From contig CAJGBI010000001.1 in assembly GCA_904424815.1 (NCBI GenBank), positions 1,383,671 through 1,447,670 of the forward strand: 64,000 bases of DNA, in the 5' to 3' direction. Of the stretch, positions 1 through 8,152 are shown piece after piece (position 1 is the stretch's first letter; the number at the start of each line of letters is the position of its first letter). The stretch is from Puniceicoccaceae bacterium Marseille-Q1082 (GTDB lineage Bacteria > Verrucomicrobiota > Verrucomicrobiia > Opitutales > Intestinicryptomonadaceae). The notes below the pieces were generated by a model. That model worked only from the letters and a program-made list of their open reading frames with translations, ran no database searches and had not been told where the DNA came from. Made by a program: the position numbers and the translations under genes.

Positions 1-1064
1 GCTTTATCGACCGCGAGGACATGTACTCGCTGATAGAAAACATGCTCAAAAAAGTCTGGAAGGACGTGCTGGGCGTGGACATTCCGACGCCGTTTAAGAG
101 AATGCCCTATTCGGAGGCGATGAACCGCTACGGCGTGGACAAGCCCGACACGCGCTTTGAAATGGAGTTAAACGACCTCACTGACGCGTTCAGGCAGAGC
201 CAGTTTAAAGTGTTCGCGTCGGTCGCCAACGGGGGAGGGGCGGTAAAGGCGATAAACGCCAAGGGCCTCGCAGACATCACTCAGGGAGAGCTCAAAAACC
301 TCGAAGACGTCGCAAAGACCCTCGGGGCAAAAGGGCTGGCTTTCATCAAGGCGGAAAACGGCGCCTGGAAAAGCCCCATACTCAAATTCCTTTCGGAGTC
401 CGAACAGGCGGAGCTCAAAAGCAGGCTGAACATCGAAGACGGCGACATCGTGTTCTTCGCCGCCTGCGAATGGGAGCGGGCGTGCTCGATTCTCGGAAGA
501 GTGCGCCTCGAATGCGCCAGGCTCTTGCAGGCGCGCGGCAAACTTTCGATTCCGTCCGACCAGTTCAATTTCCTCTGGGTCATAGAATTTCCGCTGATGC
601 TCTTCGACGAAGAACAGGGAAGATACGTCTCTGCGCACCATCCCTTCACCTCGCCCGTGGAAGAGGACGTCCAGTACCTAGACTCCGACCCCCTGCGCGT
701 CAGGGGCCAGCACTACGACATAGTTCTCAACGGCGTAGAGCTCGGCGGAGGCTCCATAAGGATACACCAGCCGCAGGTTCAGGAAAAGGTGTTCCGCGAC
801 GTGCTCAAAATTCCGGAAGACGTAATAGAGTCGCGGTTCGGCTACATGCTCAAAGCCTTCAAATACGGCGCCCCGCCGCACGGGGGGATCGCTCTCGGCT
901 TCGACAGGCTCGTGAGCATACTCGCAAACCGCCAGAGCATACGCGACATCATCGCCTTCCCCAAGACCCAGCGCGGGCAGGATCTCATGGCGCAGTCGCC
1001 GTGCCCGGTGACGGAAAAGCAGCTCAAAGACCTGCACATCGCGCTCGCCGACGACGCGCGGTAG
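1..1064 (+). CDS. aspS: Aspartate--tRNA ligase, C-terminal part (5' end outside window)
   Basis: Charges tRNA-Asp with aspartate in the cytoplasm. The open frame is already running at base 3, so only about 353 C-terminal residues of a protein normally near 590 are visible. The bacterial-type GAD insertion is seen (FKVFASVANGGG followed by a kinase-like stretch up to about residue 150). It is followed by the class II core: FLWVIEFPL, AHHPFTSP, YDIVLNGVELGGGSIR, and motif 3 GGIALGFDRL near the C-terminus with its ATP-binding arginine. The GAD insertion separates it from archaeal or eukaryotic AspRS. It could be discriminating or non-discriminating; the anticodon-binding domain that would help decide lies outside the window. 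A terminator hairpin follows. Confidence 0.97.
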   Translation, partial: FIDREDMYSLIENMLKKVWKDVLGVDIPTPFKRMPYSEAMNRYGVDKPDTRFEMELNDLTDAFRQSQFKVFASVANGGGAVKAINAKGLADITQGELKNLEDVAKTLGAKGLAFIKAENGAWKSPILKFLSESEQAELKSRLNIEDGDIVFFAACEWERACSILGRVRLECARLLQARGKLSIPSDQFNFLWVIEFPLMLFDEEQGRYVSAHHPFTSPVEEDVQYLDSDPLRVRGQHYDIVLNGVELGGGSIRIHQPQVQEKVFRDVLKIPEDVIESRFGYMLKAFKYGAPPHGGIALGFDRLVSILANRQSIRDIIAFPKTQRGQDLMAQSPCPVTEKQLKDLHIALADDAR

Positions 1065-1096
1065 TTGGCGCGCCTTATATAATAATGCAGAAACGG

Positions 1097-1128
1097 GCGG
1101 GCTCCCATGTTGGGAGGCCGCTTTTTTT
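1097..1128 (+). terminator. Rho-independent terminator of aspS
   Basis: CTCCCA/TGGGAG stem with a TGT loop, extended by GCGG/CCGC around one mismatch and followed by seven T. It starts 33 bases after the aspS stop. Confidence 0.8.
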
Positions 1129-1506
1129 GCGCGGCGCAAAAAATTGCGGAACCGCGCCTCCGCGGGAGCCGCCATAATAGCGCGGATAATCGCCGGCATC
1201 CGAATATTTTTCACAGCCAATTCATTCCGCATTTTGCGCCGGCGCGCCCGAACCGCGCCTTCGGCGCATACACGCACAGCAGGGGCTGACTCGTGAATAC
1301 GCCGATTTATGCGTGGGGGTATTGGCTGCGCCAGGTTTTCGGCAATGCCGGATGCGCCGCCATAACGATAAATGCGCTCAATTATTTTCCCCGAATGCCC
1401 GCTCGCCGCGGCGGCGGGACAATACGCATGGCGGCTTCCGGCAAAATGGGCCCCGCCTAAACAACTCCCCCGCAGCAAACGGCGCGGCGGAATCCGCCGC
1501 GATTTT
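1129..1506. other. Convergent intergenic region, no gene seen
   Basis: About 380 bases between aspS and the convergent phosphatase gene. No frame has convincing coding character. The only structure I see is a GCGGCGG/CCGCCGC hairpin at 1484-1500 with a T run on the + side, possibly a second, backup terminator. Confidence 0.5.
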
Positions 1507-2280
1507 TTATACCCCGCCGGAAACCGCCGCCAAAACCTTTTTGTGCAGCTCCGGCGTGCAGGAGGCTATCAGCCCCCAGTCGTGGCCTATGTCGCGCCCG
1601 CCCCGCCAGTCGGAATACGCAATGCCCGCGCCCTTCAACGCGGGCAGCAGAGCGGCAAAATCCCATACCTCCAAAAGCGCGTCCGCCATGACGTCGGCGT
1701 ACCCACGGCATAGCAGCATATACCCGTAGCAGTCTCCCCATGTGCGCGAAATCGCCGCGGCGTCCTCGAGCCGCTTCCAGCCGGCCTCCCCCCTGAGCCG
1801 CGAACAGTAGCGAGAATCGGACGTTAGCAGCGTCATGCCCTCGAGCGAAGTCCGCCTGGATGGAGACACCCGCCTGCCGTTGAAAAGGCATTCCTCGCAG
1901 TCGCCCACAATGCGCTCGCGCAAAACGGGCTGGTTTATCGCCCCCAAAACGGGCTCGCCGTTTTTCATTAGCGCAATCAACGTCCCGAAAAGCGGAACCG
2001 CGCTTATGAAAGACTTTGTGCCGTCTATCGGGTCGAGCACCCAAACGTATTCGGCACCCTCTCCGGAATTTCCGTACTCCTCGCCGATTATCCCGTGGTC
2101 CGGAAATTTTTTGGAGATAGCCTCGCGCAGCATGCACTCGACATTTTTGTCCACTTCGGTGACGGGGGAGGAATCCTCCTTGAAATCCACGCTGTGCCGC
2201 TTTCCGAAAGACTTCGCGATGTACTCGCCGCTCATGTCGGCCAGCTCGTTGATAAAAACCTTGAAAGATTGCGTTTGCAT
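1507..2280 (-). CDS. Inositol-monophosphatase-family phosphatase, probably histidinol-phosphatase (HisN type)
   Basis: A 257-residue Mg-dependent phosphatase of the IMPase fold. The metal and catalytic motifs are present in order: GEEYG near residue 70, WVLDPIDGTKSF near residue 83, and WDFAALLPALKGAG near residue 210. The stretch GYMLLCRGYADVMAD before the WD motif is typical of the HisN-type histidinol-phosphatase branch, and hisG and hisI occur elsewhere in the window, so histidinol phosphate is the preferred substrate guess. Inositol phosphate or PAP remain possible. I chose the ATG at 2280 because the frame stays open far upstream but that extension runs through the divergent exonuclease gene and is low-complexity. 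Only 28 bases separate the two divergent starts. Confidence 0.85.
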   Translation of the reverse strand: MQTQSFKVFINELADMSGEYIAKSFGKRHSVDFKEDSSPVTEVDKNVECMLREAISKKFPDHGIIGEEYGNSGEGAEYVWVLDPIDGTKSFISAVPLFGTLIALMKNGEPVLGAINQPVLRERIVGDCEECLFNGRRVSPSRRTSLEGMTLLTSDSRYCSRLRGEAGWKRLEDAAAISRTWGDCYGYMLLCRGYADVMADALLEVWDFAALLPALKGAGIAYSDWRGGRDIGHDWGLIASCTPELHKKVLAAVSGGV

Positions 2281-2308
2281 GGGCGTAATGTAGGCGATTC
2301 TCGCAAAA

Positions 2309-2959
2309 ATGGGCAAGATGAAAAGCATTCCCGTGTTCGCGATAGACTTCGAAGGGTCGTCGAAAATCGGGATAGTCGAATACGGAGTTGCGGAGCTCGC
2401 CGGCGGCGAAATCGTTTCCGCGCATACGCGCATATGCGCGCCCAAGCGCAAAATACCCCGCCGCGACGCCGAGTTCTTCGGAATCTCCAACGATGTAGCC
2501 GAAAAGCGCGCGCCGTTTTCGGACGACCTGCCGCTGTTTTGCCGGATGCGCTCGCGCGGCATATTTATGGCGCACAACGCCTCGGTGGAGGACTCCCTCC
2601 TGCGCGCCGCCCTGCCCTCGCCCGGCATGGTGCCGGACTTCGCGCGCGGAGGGCGCACGCTCGAATGGGCGCCGTGGCTCGACACCTGCGCCCTCGCGCG
2701 CGCCCTGTTTCCGGAAACCGGCGGGGCAAAACTATCCGACTGCGTCCGCGCCTTCGGGTTGCAGGAAAGGCTCGGCGAAGCCGCCGAAAAATTCTGCCCG
2801 CCGCATCGGCGCAAATGGCACTGCGCGCTCTACGACGCAATGGCGTGCGCGCTGCTGCTTGCGCGCTTTTTGGAATTCGACGGAATGGAAAACGCCGGCA
2901 TAGCGTGGTTAGCGCGCTATTCGGGAACCTCCGACGCGGGGCAGGACAGATTGTTTTAA
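2309..2959 (+). CDS. DEDDh-family 3'-5' exonuclease
   Basis: A 216-residue exonuclease of the DnaQ/RNase T fold. Exo I is seen as FAIDFEG near residue 10 (D and E of DEDD). Exo II is AHNASVEDSLL near residue 90 and Exo III is HCALYDAMA near residue 172, where His and Asp have the h-type spacing. The middle motif WLDTCALAR is also typical. It may act in DNA proofreading or repair, or in RNA trimming; the sequence alone cannot separate these. Its start could be the ATG at 2309 or 2318. It is followed one base later by a small gene of unknown function, so the two are probably co-transcribed and translationally coupled. Confidence 0.85.
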   Translation: MGKMKSIPVFAIDFEGSSKIGIVEYGVAELAGGEIVSAHTRICAPKRKIPRRDAEFFGISNDVAEKRAPFSDDLPLFCRMRSRGIFMAHNASVEDSLLRAALPSPGMVPDFARGGRTLEWAPWLDTCALARALFPETGGAKLSDCVRAFGLQERLGEAAEKFCPPHRRKWHCALYDAMACALLLARFLEFDGMENAGIAWLARYSGTSDAGQDRLF

Positions 2960-2960
2960 C

Positions 2961-3380
2961 ATGGCGGACGCGCGGAAAATACGCCTGCTCAACAGGCTTC
3001 TCGCGCGCGCCGCGCCCTGCGCCGCGCTGTGCGCCGACGCCGCGCGCGGAGTGGAGATGGCGCTCGCCCGCCCCGAGAGCACCGGCGCCGACATCGGGAC
3101 TTTCGCCAAGCGCATACTCGCCCTCTACGACCCCGAAGCCGCCGTGGAAACCGTCGAAGTTTCGCCCTCGGAGCCGCTGTTCGCGCTCGCCCCGCTGTCC
3201 GCGGCGGCAAAAAGGCTCGCCGGACACCCGAGGGCGTACCTCGTAGTCTGCGGGCTCGGAGACCTCGGAAAAAAGACGAAAAAGAGGGTCGCCGCCCACG
3301 GGGAGGACGTCGAAACCATTGAGGGATACATCTCGCGCTACGAATCGGCGCTCCCGAACCTCGAAATAATTTTTCTGTGA
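2961..3380 (+). CDS. Small protein of unknown function downstream of exonuclease
   Basis: A 139-residue soluble protein I do not recognise. It starts one base after the TAA of the exonuclease gene, so it is probably translated by coupling. The N-terminal two thirds are Ala/Arg/Leu-rich and probably helical. A central stretch YLVVCGLGDLGKKTKKR could be a beta-alpha unit, and the C-terminus PNLEIIFL is hydrophobic. No signal peptide or membrane segment is evident. A link to nucleic-acid processing is only inferred from its partner gene. Confidence 0.65.
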   Translation: MADARKIRLLNRLLARAAPCAALCADAARGVEMALARPESTGADIGTFAKRILALYDPEAAVETVEVSPSEPLFALAPLSAAAKRLAGHPRAYLVVCGLGDLGKKTKKRVAAHGEDVETIEGYISRYESALPNLEIIFL

Positions 3381-3607
3381 AAAGGGCGAATTTTTGCCGT
3401 CCGAATGGGGGTATCGGGCGGCAGAGCGCCGCGCGCGGCAAATAAAGCGGCGCCGGCGCGCATGGGGCGCCCTCCGGATTCGCGGGCGAAAAATCCCCCT
3501 CCGGCGGAGCCGCGCCCGAATCGCCGCGCCGCAAGCGCAATCGCCGCGGGCTTCCCGTGCCCTGCGGCGCGGGAAAGCCGAGCGCCGCGCTTTCCCCAAA
3601 CGCCAGA

Positions 3608-3618
3608 TTAACTGTTAA
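3608..3618. promoter_or_regulatory. Palindrome TTAACTGTTAA upstream of sugar-acid operon
   Basis: Palindrome TTAACTGTTAA about 52 bases before the dehydratase start. The same motif class (TTWACWGTWAA) occurs at 8060, 9730, 16078 and 54303, mostly ahead of genes. A role as an operator is inferred, not shown. Confidence 0.35.
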
Positions 3619-3670
3619 CTATTTTGCTTCAATCAATGGGTTGACGCGGGCGGGGTTTTGGGGAGATAGT

Positions 3671-5020
3671 ATGGCGCATAAACGCAAATTTCCAATTATG
3701 AAAATCGACCCGTCCACTCTTAAAATTACGGATATGCGCTTCGCGGACATCGACGGCGCGCCGAAACGCTGCACGCTCATCAAAATCTACACCAACCAGG
3801 GAATCGTCGGCTACGGCGAAGTCCGCGACGCGTCGAGCAGGACGTACGCGGCGATGCTCAAAAGCAGGATTCTCGGCGAGAATCCGTGCAACGTAGAAAA
3901 GATTTTCAACCGCATAAAGCAGTTCGGCGGGGACTCCCGGCAGGCGGGCGGCGTCTGCGGCATAGAAGTCGCCCTGTGGGACATCGCCGGCAAGGCGTGG
4001 GGCGTTCCCGTCTGGCAGATGCTCGGCGGAAAATACCGCGACAAAATCCGCATATACTGCGACACCGACAGCGAAGGTGGCGGGCGCGACATGGGCAAGG
4101 CCCTCAAAGACCGCATGGCGCAGGGGTACACATTCCTAAAAATGGACTTGGGCATAGAGCTCCTGGCGGACGTCGAAGGCGCGCTCTGCGCCCCGCTCGG
4201 TTTTTTGGAAAAGATGCGCGAGTACAAAAAGACGGTGTTCTCCACGCCCCACGGCTCGATAGACCCGCGCGCCATGCGCGGCGAAGCGTACGACCTCTTC
4301 AACACCGCCCACCCGTTCACGGGAATCCACATCACGGAAAAGGGGCTCGACTTCCTCGAAAAATACATGGCCGACGTGAGGGCGGAAATCGGGTACGAAA
4401 TCCCGCTGGCGATAGACCATCTGGGGCACATTCCCGTCGAGGACTGCATAAAGCTCGCCAAGCGGCTTGAAAAGTACAACATTTCGTGGATGGAGGATCC
4501 CGTCCCGTGGCAGTACGCCGACCAGTACGTCCGCATGGCGCAGGCTACGACGACTCCGCTTGCGACGGGCGAGGACATTTATCTCAAAGAGGGCTTCAAG
4601 CCGCTTCTGGAATCCGGCGCGCTCGCTGTGGTGCACCCCGACATCCTGACCGCCGGCGGAATCCTCGAAACGAAGAAAATCGGCGACATGGCGGAGGAAT
4701 GCCACACCGCCATGGCAATACACATGGCGGAAAGCCCGATAGCCTGCATGGCCGCAGTCCACGTCGCGGCGGCGACCCGCAATTTCACGGCCCTCGAAGT
4801 GCACTCGGTCGACGTTCCGTGGTGGGACAGCCTCGTGAACGGGCTTCCGAGGCCGCTCGTAAACAACGGCTACATAGACGTCCCGAACGCCCCCGGGCTG
4901 GGGATAGAGTCTCTCAACGAAGACCTCATAAGGGAAAAGCTCCACCCCGACTTCCCAGAGGCGTGGGCCGACACCTCCGAATGGGACAAGGAGTGGGCAA
5001 ACGACCGCCGCTGGTCGTAG
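3671..5020 (+). CDS. Enolase-superfamily (mandelate racemase/muconate lactonizing) sugar-acid dehydratase
   Basis: A 449-residue cytoplasmic enzyme that should abstract the alpha proton of a sugar-acid carboxylate. The capping domain covers about residues 1-130, with ALWDIAGKAWGVPVWQMLGG at the barrel entry. The Mg ligands of the barrel are visible as LAIDHLGH (Asp), WMEDP (Glu) and ATGEDI (Glu), with the likely base in MAIHMAESP (His). I chose ATG 3671 because GGGGAG lies just upstream; an ATG at 3698 is the alternative. It heads a four-gene operon with a carrier, an SDR and an RraA-like protein, which suggests dehydration of a hexonate or hexuronate-derived acid to a 2-keto-3-deoxy acid. 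The exact substrate cannot be read from the sequence. Confidence 0.88.
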   Translation: MAHKRKFPIMKIDPSTLKITDMRFADIDGAPKRCTLIKIYTNQGIVGYGEVRDASSRTYAAMLKSRILGENPCNVEKIFNRIKQFGGDSRQAGGVCGIEVALWDIAGKAWGVPVWQMLGGKYRDKIRIYCDTDSEGGGRDMGKALKDRMAQGYTFLKMDLGIELLADVEGALCAPLGFLEKMREYKKTVFSTPHGSIDPRAMRGEAYDLFNTAHPFTGIHITEKGLDFLEKYMADVRAEIGYEIPLAIDHLGHIPVEDCIKLAKRLEKYNISWMEDPVPWQYADQYVRMAQATTTPLATGEDIYLKEGFKPLLESGALAVVHPDILTAGGILETKKIGDMAEECHTAMAIHMAESPIACMAAVHVAAATRNFTALEVHSVDVPWWDSLVNGLPRPLVNNGYIDVPNAPGLGIESLNEDLIREKLHPDFPEAWADTSEWDKEWANDRRWS

Positions 5021-5125
5021 GCCGCGGCAGAATTTTTCTCCCATCCTCCGCCGCGCGCCAAAAAAATTTTCGCGCGCAAAACCCCAACCCCTCAAACGGC
5101 CCGCCTCCGCGCGGCACTAAAAAAG

Positions 5126-6385
5126 ATGACGACCGGCGCAAAAGACAATTCTATATTCCAGTACAAGTGGATGCTCGTAGGCCTGCTTTGGTTCGCGTAT
5201 TTTCTGAACCAGGGCGACCGGCAGATTTTCAACACCGTAATCCCCCTGATAAAGGAGGACCTCGGGCTGACCGACTACGACATCGGCGACATCGTGATGG
5301 TCTTCACGGCGGTCTACGGCGTGCTGGTTCCGGTGTCGGGATTTTTGGGCGACTTGGTTTCGCGCAAATGGATAGTGGTGTGGTCGCTTCTGATATTCAG
5401 CGCGGGCACGCTCTGCACGGGGTTCGCCGGCGGAATGGCGCTGCTGATACTCTTCCGCAGCGTCGCCACGGGCGGCGGCGAGGCGTTTTACTTTCCGGCT
5501 GCGACGTCGCTTTTGAGCCAGCTGCACTCCCACACCCGCGCGACTGCCCTTTCCATACACCAGACCTCGCTATACGTCGGGATAATCGCAAGCGGCTTCA
5601 TATCGGGATACATCGGCGAGCATTACGGCTGGCGGGCGGCGTTTTACGTGTTCGGCTCGATAGGCGTGCTGTGGGCGGCTCTCTGCACGTTCGCAATGCG
5701 CAACACGCCAATGCCCGCCCCCGCCTGCGGGGAAGCCGAAAAATCCGAAAAGGTGAAATTCTCCAAAATGTTCTCGGCGATTTTGAAAAAGCAGACCTTC
5801 TACTGCCTCGCGTTCGCGTTCGCCTGCCAATGCTTCGTAAACGTCGGCTACAACACGTGGATGCCCTCGTACCTGCACGAAAAATACGAAATGTCGCTTT
5901 CGATGGCGGGGTTGAACTCGATGCTATGGCACTTCGCGTTCGCGTTCTTCGGCGTCATGATAGGCGGAAAGCTATCCGACGCGTTTTCCGAAAAATTCAG
6001 GCAGTCGAGAATGTGGGCGGAATTTCTCGGGCTGTTTTTGGCGGTGCCCTTCATATTCCTCTGCGGCTACACGGACTCTTTCTGGGTGTGCTGCGCTGCG
6101 ATGGCGGGCTTCGGATTCTTCCGCGGCGTATACGACTCAAACCTCTTCGCCGCGCTCTTCGACGTCGTGGAGCCCCGCTACCGCGCGACCGCCTCGGGGC
6201 TGTATCTCTCATTTGCGTTCGTGATGGGGTCGGTCGCCCCGAAGCTCATGGCGTACATCAAGGAAATCGCGGGGTTCAGCGCGGGGATAATGTCGCTTTC
6301 GGCGGCGTTCCTGCTGGGATCGGCGTTCGTGGCGGCGGCGATGCTGTTTTTCTTCGACAAAAACTACTGCGGGGAAAACGGGTAA
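5126..6385 (+). CDS. MFS transporter, anion:cation symporter (hexuronate/sugar-acid) type
   Basis: A 419-residue inner-membrane carrier with about twelve hydrophobic helices in two bundles. The N-terminal YFLNQGDRQIFN and the loop GFLGDLVSRKWIVVWS between helices 2 and 3 match the MFS signature seen in ExuT/GudP-like sugar-acid:proton symporters. A cytoplasmic linker occurs around residues 192-215. Its position between an enolase-superfamily dehydratase and an SDR in the same operon supports uptake of a sugar acid. A 105-base gap precedes it. Confidence 0.88.
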   Translation: MTTGAKDNSIFQYKWMLVGLLWFAYFLNQGDRQIFNTVIPLIKEDLGLTDYDIGDIVMVFTAVYGVLVPVSGFLGDLVSRKWIVVWSLLIFSAGTLCTGFAGGMALLILFRSVATGGGEAFYFPAATSLLSQLHSHTRATALSIHQTSLYVGIIASGFISGYIGEHYGWRAAFYVFGSIGVLWAALCTFAMRNTPMPAPACGEAEKSEKVKFSKMFSAILKKQTFYCLAFAFACQCFVNVGYNTWMPSYLHEKYEMSLSMAGLNSMLWHFAFAFFGVMIGGKLSDAFSEKFRQSRMWAEFLGLFLAVPFIFLCGYTDSFWVCCAAMAGFGFFRGVYDSNLFAALFDVVEPRYRATASGLYLSFAFVMGSVAPKLMAYIKEIAGFSAGIMSLSAAFLLGSAFVAAAMLFFFDKNYCGENG

Positions 6386-6401
6386 ATTTTTTTTAAAGGC
6401 T

Positions 6402-7169
6402 ATGAAGGAATTATTCAACCTTAAAGGCAAAACGGCGCTCGTCACGGGCGGCGGACAGGGCATAGGCCGCGCGATAGCTCTCGCCCTCGCGGAATTCGGG
6501 GCGGACGTGGTCGTAAACTTCCGCGGCAACGAAAAGCTCGCCGAACAGACGGCCTCCGACGCCCGAAAGTTCGGGGCAAAAGCGCTGCTTTGGAAATTCG
6601 ACCTCGCCCGCGCCGACGCCGGAGCGGAATGGAAAAAGTTTTCGGAGGAAAACGCCTGCCCCGCCGACATACTCGTCGCCAACGCCTCCATGCAGGTGCG
6701 CGCGCCGTTCGACGAGGTGACCGACGAAGATTTCGAGGCGCAGATAAACGTGAACTTGCGCTCGACCCTCCGGCTGGTAAGGGAAGTCGTCCCGCACATG
6801 GCGCAAAACCGCTGGGGGAGGATACTCAACATAGGCTCCGTCCAGCAGGCGAGGCCGCACAGGGACATGTGCGTCTACGCGGCGACAAAAGCGGGGCTCG
6901 TGAACCTCGTCAAAAACCTCGCCCCGCGCCTTGCGCCGATGGGGATAACGATAAACAACCTCGCCCCGGGCGCGATAGCTACCGCCCGAAACAAAGACGC
7001 CCTCGCCGACGCCGAATACAGAAAGGCGGTCGAGTCAAACATTCCGCTAGGGTACGTCGGAGAGGCGGAGGACTGCGCGGGCGCCGCCCTCCTGCTGTGC
7101 TCCGACGCCGGCAGGTACATAACCGGCGCGGACTACTTTGTGGACGGCGGGCTGAGCCTCCGCTTCTGA
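6402..7169 (+). CDS. SDR-family NAD(P)-dependent oxidoreductase (FabG/gluconate 5-dehydrogenase-like)
   Basis: A 255-residue classical short-chain dehydrogenase. The nucleotide-binding motif TGGGQGIGRA is at residue 16. A variant NAS motif (ANAS) is near residue 92. The catalytic Ser is in NIGSVQQ, and Tyr/Lys are in YAATKAG. The C-terminal YITGADYFVDGG is the usual SDR tail. It starts 16 bases after the carrier gene. In this operon it most likely oxidises or reduces a sugar acid or keto-acid rather than acting in fatty-acid synthesis, but FabG activity cannot be excluded from sequence. Confidence 0.9.
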   Translation: MKELFNLKGKTALVTGGGQGIGRAIALALAEFGADVVVNFRGNEKLAEQTASDARKFGAKALLWKFDLARADAGAEWKKFSEENACPADILVANASMQVRAPFDEVTDEDFEAQINVNLRSTLRLVREVVPHMAQNRWGRILNIGSVQQARPHRDMCVYAATKAGLVNLVKNLAPRLAPMGITINNLAPGAIATARNKDALADAEYRKAVESNIPLGYVGEAEDCAGAALLLCSDAGRYITGADYFVDGGLSLRF

Positions 7170-7199
7170 AATTTTAAACATGCATAAACCCCAGAAAAA

Positions 7200-7943
7200 A
7201 TGAGCGTAGACCAATACAAAAAAGAAGTCGGGATGATGAATCTCGAAAAACTCATAGAAACGAGAGAATACAAACCGACGTGCGACTTTCCGATACCGGC
7301 AAAAGAACTGCTCGAGCGGTTCGAGCGCCTGTACACCGGCGCGGTTAACGACGTCATGCGGGAGTTCTGCCTGCTCAACCAGGCGCTGCCCGGGCACATA
7401 AAGCCGCTGCGCGAATACCGGACGGTTGCCGGATTCGCCTTCACCGTGAAGAGCTCTCCGAACGTGATGATCCGCGGCGAGATGGAATTCCGGACAAAAA
7501 TGCTCGACGAGCTCGGCGAAGACCACTTTGTGGTCTGGGACACCAGCAGGGACGAAGAAGCCACGCTGTGGGGGGGCGTCATGACCGCAACGGCAAAGGG
7601 CAAGAAAGTCAAGGCCGCGTGCATAGACGGCGGCATACGCGACACCCACCAGATTCTTGAGGCCGACTTCCCCGTGTTCTACAAGTACAGGATTTCCAAC
7701 GGCAGCCTCGGCAGGTGCCTCATAACGCACTACCAAGTTCCGATTCTGATAGGCAAGGTTCTGGTCCGCCCGGGGGACGTCGTGCTCGGAGACATAGACG
7801 GAGTGCTGATAGTCCCGCGCGACGTCGCGTACGACGTGCTGCTGCGCGCCGAGGAAATCAAGGGCAACGAAAAAAAGATTTTCGGCTGGGTAAAAGAGGG
7901 CCAGAGCGTGCGCGAAATCACCGAAAAGGGCGGCTATTTTTAA
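7200..7943 (+). CDS. RraA-like protein, probable class II aldolase/decarboxylase for a keto-acid
   Basis: A 247-residue protein of the RraA / 4-hydroxy-4-methyl-2-oxoglutarate (HMG/CHA) aldolase fold. The substrate and Mg site is visible as DGGIRDTHQI near residue 143, giving the conserved Arg-Asp pair. The C-terminal hallmark GDVVLGDIDGVLIVP is near residue 195. The protein is longer than the ~160 residues of the RNase E inhibitor RraA, and it ends a sugar-acid operon, so retro-aldol cleavage of a dehydrated keto-acid is more plausible than RNase E control. The start is ATG 7200, with ATG 7233 as the alternative. A strong terminator follows. Confidence 0.85.
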   Translation: MSVDQYKKEVGMMNLEKLIETREYKPTCDFPIPAKELLERFERLYTGAVNDVMREFCLLNQALPGHIKPLREYRTVAGFAFTVKSSPNVMIRGEMEFRTKMLDELGEDHFVVWDTSRDEEATLWGGVMTATAKGKKVKAACIDGGIRDTHQILEADFPVFYKYRISNGSLGRCLITHYQVPILIGKVLVRPGDVVLGDIDGVLIVPRDVAYDVLLRAEEIKGNEKKIFGWVKEGQSVREITEKGGYF

Positions 7944-7987
7944 AATTTTCCCTTTACGCCCCGCAATCGGGCGCAGCATTCGGCGGA

Positions 7988-8014
7988 GGCTTCCCCTTGC
8001 GGGAAGCCTTTTTT
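7988..8014 (+). terminator. Rho-independent terminator of the sugar-acid operon
   Basis: Perfect 8-bp stem GGCTTCCC/GGGAAGCC with loop CTTGC, followed by six T, 45 bases after the RraA-like gene. Confidence 0.92.
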
Positions 8015-8059
8015 ATCGGAAGCGGGTGCGGCGGAACCCAAATAGGCGGCGTCCGCAAG

Positions 8060-8072
8060 TTTAACTGTTAAA
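8060..8072. promoter_or_regulatory. Palindrome TTTAACTGTTAAA upstream of PEP-CTERM gene
   Basis: Thirteen-base palindrome about 80 bases before the start of the 8153 gene, in an AT-rich stretch. It is a member of the TTWACWGTWAA set; an operator role is inferred. Confidence 0.35.
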
Positions 8073-8152
8073 ATAAAAAGAGTAAAATAATCATTGAGCC
8101 GGACGAAAACGGAAGGTATATTTATAAAAAATTCAACCCGAATACCACGAAT

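Noticed and set aside
1507-2814. 435-residue version of the phosphatase
   Set aside because: The N-terminal extension lies antisense to the exonuclease gene and has no family similarity; ATG 2280 gives the usual length.
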